A stretch of DNA of 64,000 bases from Methylorubrum rhodesianum (GTDB taxonomy: Bacteria; Pseudomonadota; Alphaproteobacteria; Rhizobiales; Beijerinckiaceae), in the NCBI RefSeq assembly GCF_014199985.1, contig NZ_JACHOS010000002.1, forward strand, positions 248,001 through 312,000. The letters are read 5' to 3'. Under the pieces are notes generated by a model. The model was not told the origin of the DNA. It did not search any database and saw only the letters and a program-made list of their open reading frames with translations. Below, piece after piece: positions 63,806-64,000 of the stretch. How positions within the stretch are numbered: position 1 is the stretch's first letter; each line of letters opens with the position of its first letter. Made by a program: the position numbers and the translations under genes.

Positions 63806-64000
63806 GTCCAGTAGAGGATGTGCGCGAAGGGCAGACGGACCGCGATCCGCTCCGTGAGATGGGCCCGCATCGCCTTCATCAGGTCGCTCGGGAACACATA
63901 CTTCACCGAGCCGAATTTGGTGAGTTTGCGCGTCCGCTCGGTCTCGCGCATCGGCAGGTCGGAGCCCGGGTACCAGCCCTCCAACACCGTCTTCGAGCCC
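63802..64000 (-). CDS. Spore photoproduct lyase-family protein (partial, C-terminus only)
   Basis: The frame is open to the window edge and only the last 65 residues are seen. They contain LEGWYPGSDLPMRETERTRK, KFGSVKYVFPSDLM and the end FAHILYWT, which resemble the C-terminus of SplB-like radical-SAM DNA repair enzymes. The radical-SAM Cys motif and substrate domain are outside the window, so the assignment is tentative. It overlaps the nth stop by two bases, convergent. Confidence 0.55.
   Translation of the reverse strand, partial: GSKTVLEGWYPGSDLPMRETERTRKLTKFGSVKYVFPSDLMKAMRAHLTERIAVRLPFAHILYWT

Noticed and set aside
1..64000. CRISPR arrays, insertion sequences, prophage or integrase genes
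   Set aside because: No regularly spaced direct repeats, transposase or integrase motifs were seen.

Overview
The window is high-GC alphaproteobacterial chromosome, most likely from a pink-pigmented facultative methylotroph of the Methylobacterium/Methylorubrum group. The evidence is an aerobic-anoxygenic photosynthesis gene block (bchCXYZ-pufQBALMC with crtEF and crtDC), a serine-cycle type glycerate 2-kinase, a split three-gene proton-translocating transhydrogenase, and alphaproteobacterial small proteins (UPF0335, DUF1244, DUF1036, aa3 oxidase subunit IV). The species cannot be settled from the sequence alone. No phage, insertion sequence, CRISPR array or origin is visible.

Layout. 1-4.5 kb: a truncated membrane HAMP/PAS sensor, then a cupredoxin, a di-haem MauG/CCP-like cytochrome and an OprB porin. 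4.6-7.4 kb: a PAS-containing sigma-54 activator facing the cyanase gene cynS across a region with an excellent -24/-12 promoter and palindromic candidate activator sites. 7.5-16.2 kb: a tautomerase, tamA-tamB, an HWE-type kinase and a Crp-family regulator. 16.5-25.6 kb: tRNA-Tyr, recJ, pntA1-pntA2-pntB, an oxidase subunit IV, an ABC1-type kinase and an M3 peptidase. 25.9-31.2 kb: an orphan sigma-54 response regulator followed by two cell-wall enzymes (L,D-transpeptidase and DUF882). 31.4-39.7 kb: small conserved proteins, N-formylglutamate amidohydrolase, glycerate kinase, an outer-membrane barrel, pyruvate kinase, an alpha/beta hydrolase, a TPR protein and rpmJ. 39.8-43.0 kb: a type I secretion ABC transporter plus HlyD adaptor with no visible substrate or TolC partner. 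43.25-56.9 kb: the photosynthesis block. 56.9-64 kb: yciB, ftsY, an RluA-type synthase, mtaB-dapF, a GyrI-like protein, an endonuclease III and the end of a spore-photoproduct-lyase-like gene.

The photosynthesis block is the functional centre. On the minus strand, bchC, X, Y, Z and pufQ are linked by short overlaps or 3-base gaps, and pufB, A, L, M and C follow to a classical intrinsic terminator. They encode the chlorophyllide-to-bacteriochlorophyll reductase steps, light-harvesting complex 1 and the reaction centre with its tetrahaem cytochrome. The crtEF and crtDC pairs make methoxylated carotenoids of the spirilloxanthin/spheroidene type. They diverge from a palindrome that matches the PpsR/CrtJ consensus and carries a TTGACA on each strand. 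A second such box precedes bchC. Housekeeping genes abut the block on both sides, so the remaining bch genes and the regulators must lie elsewhere.

The least-described signals are the sigma-54 control region of cynS, a recurrent CCCGCAAACGANAGCGGG hairpin just after two unrelated genes, the crtD/crtC out-of-frame overlap, and the AT-rich region ahead of the type I secretion operon.
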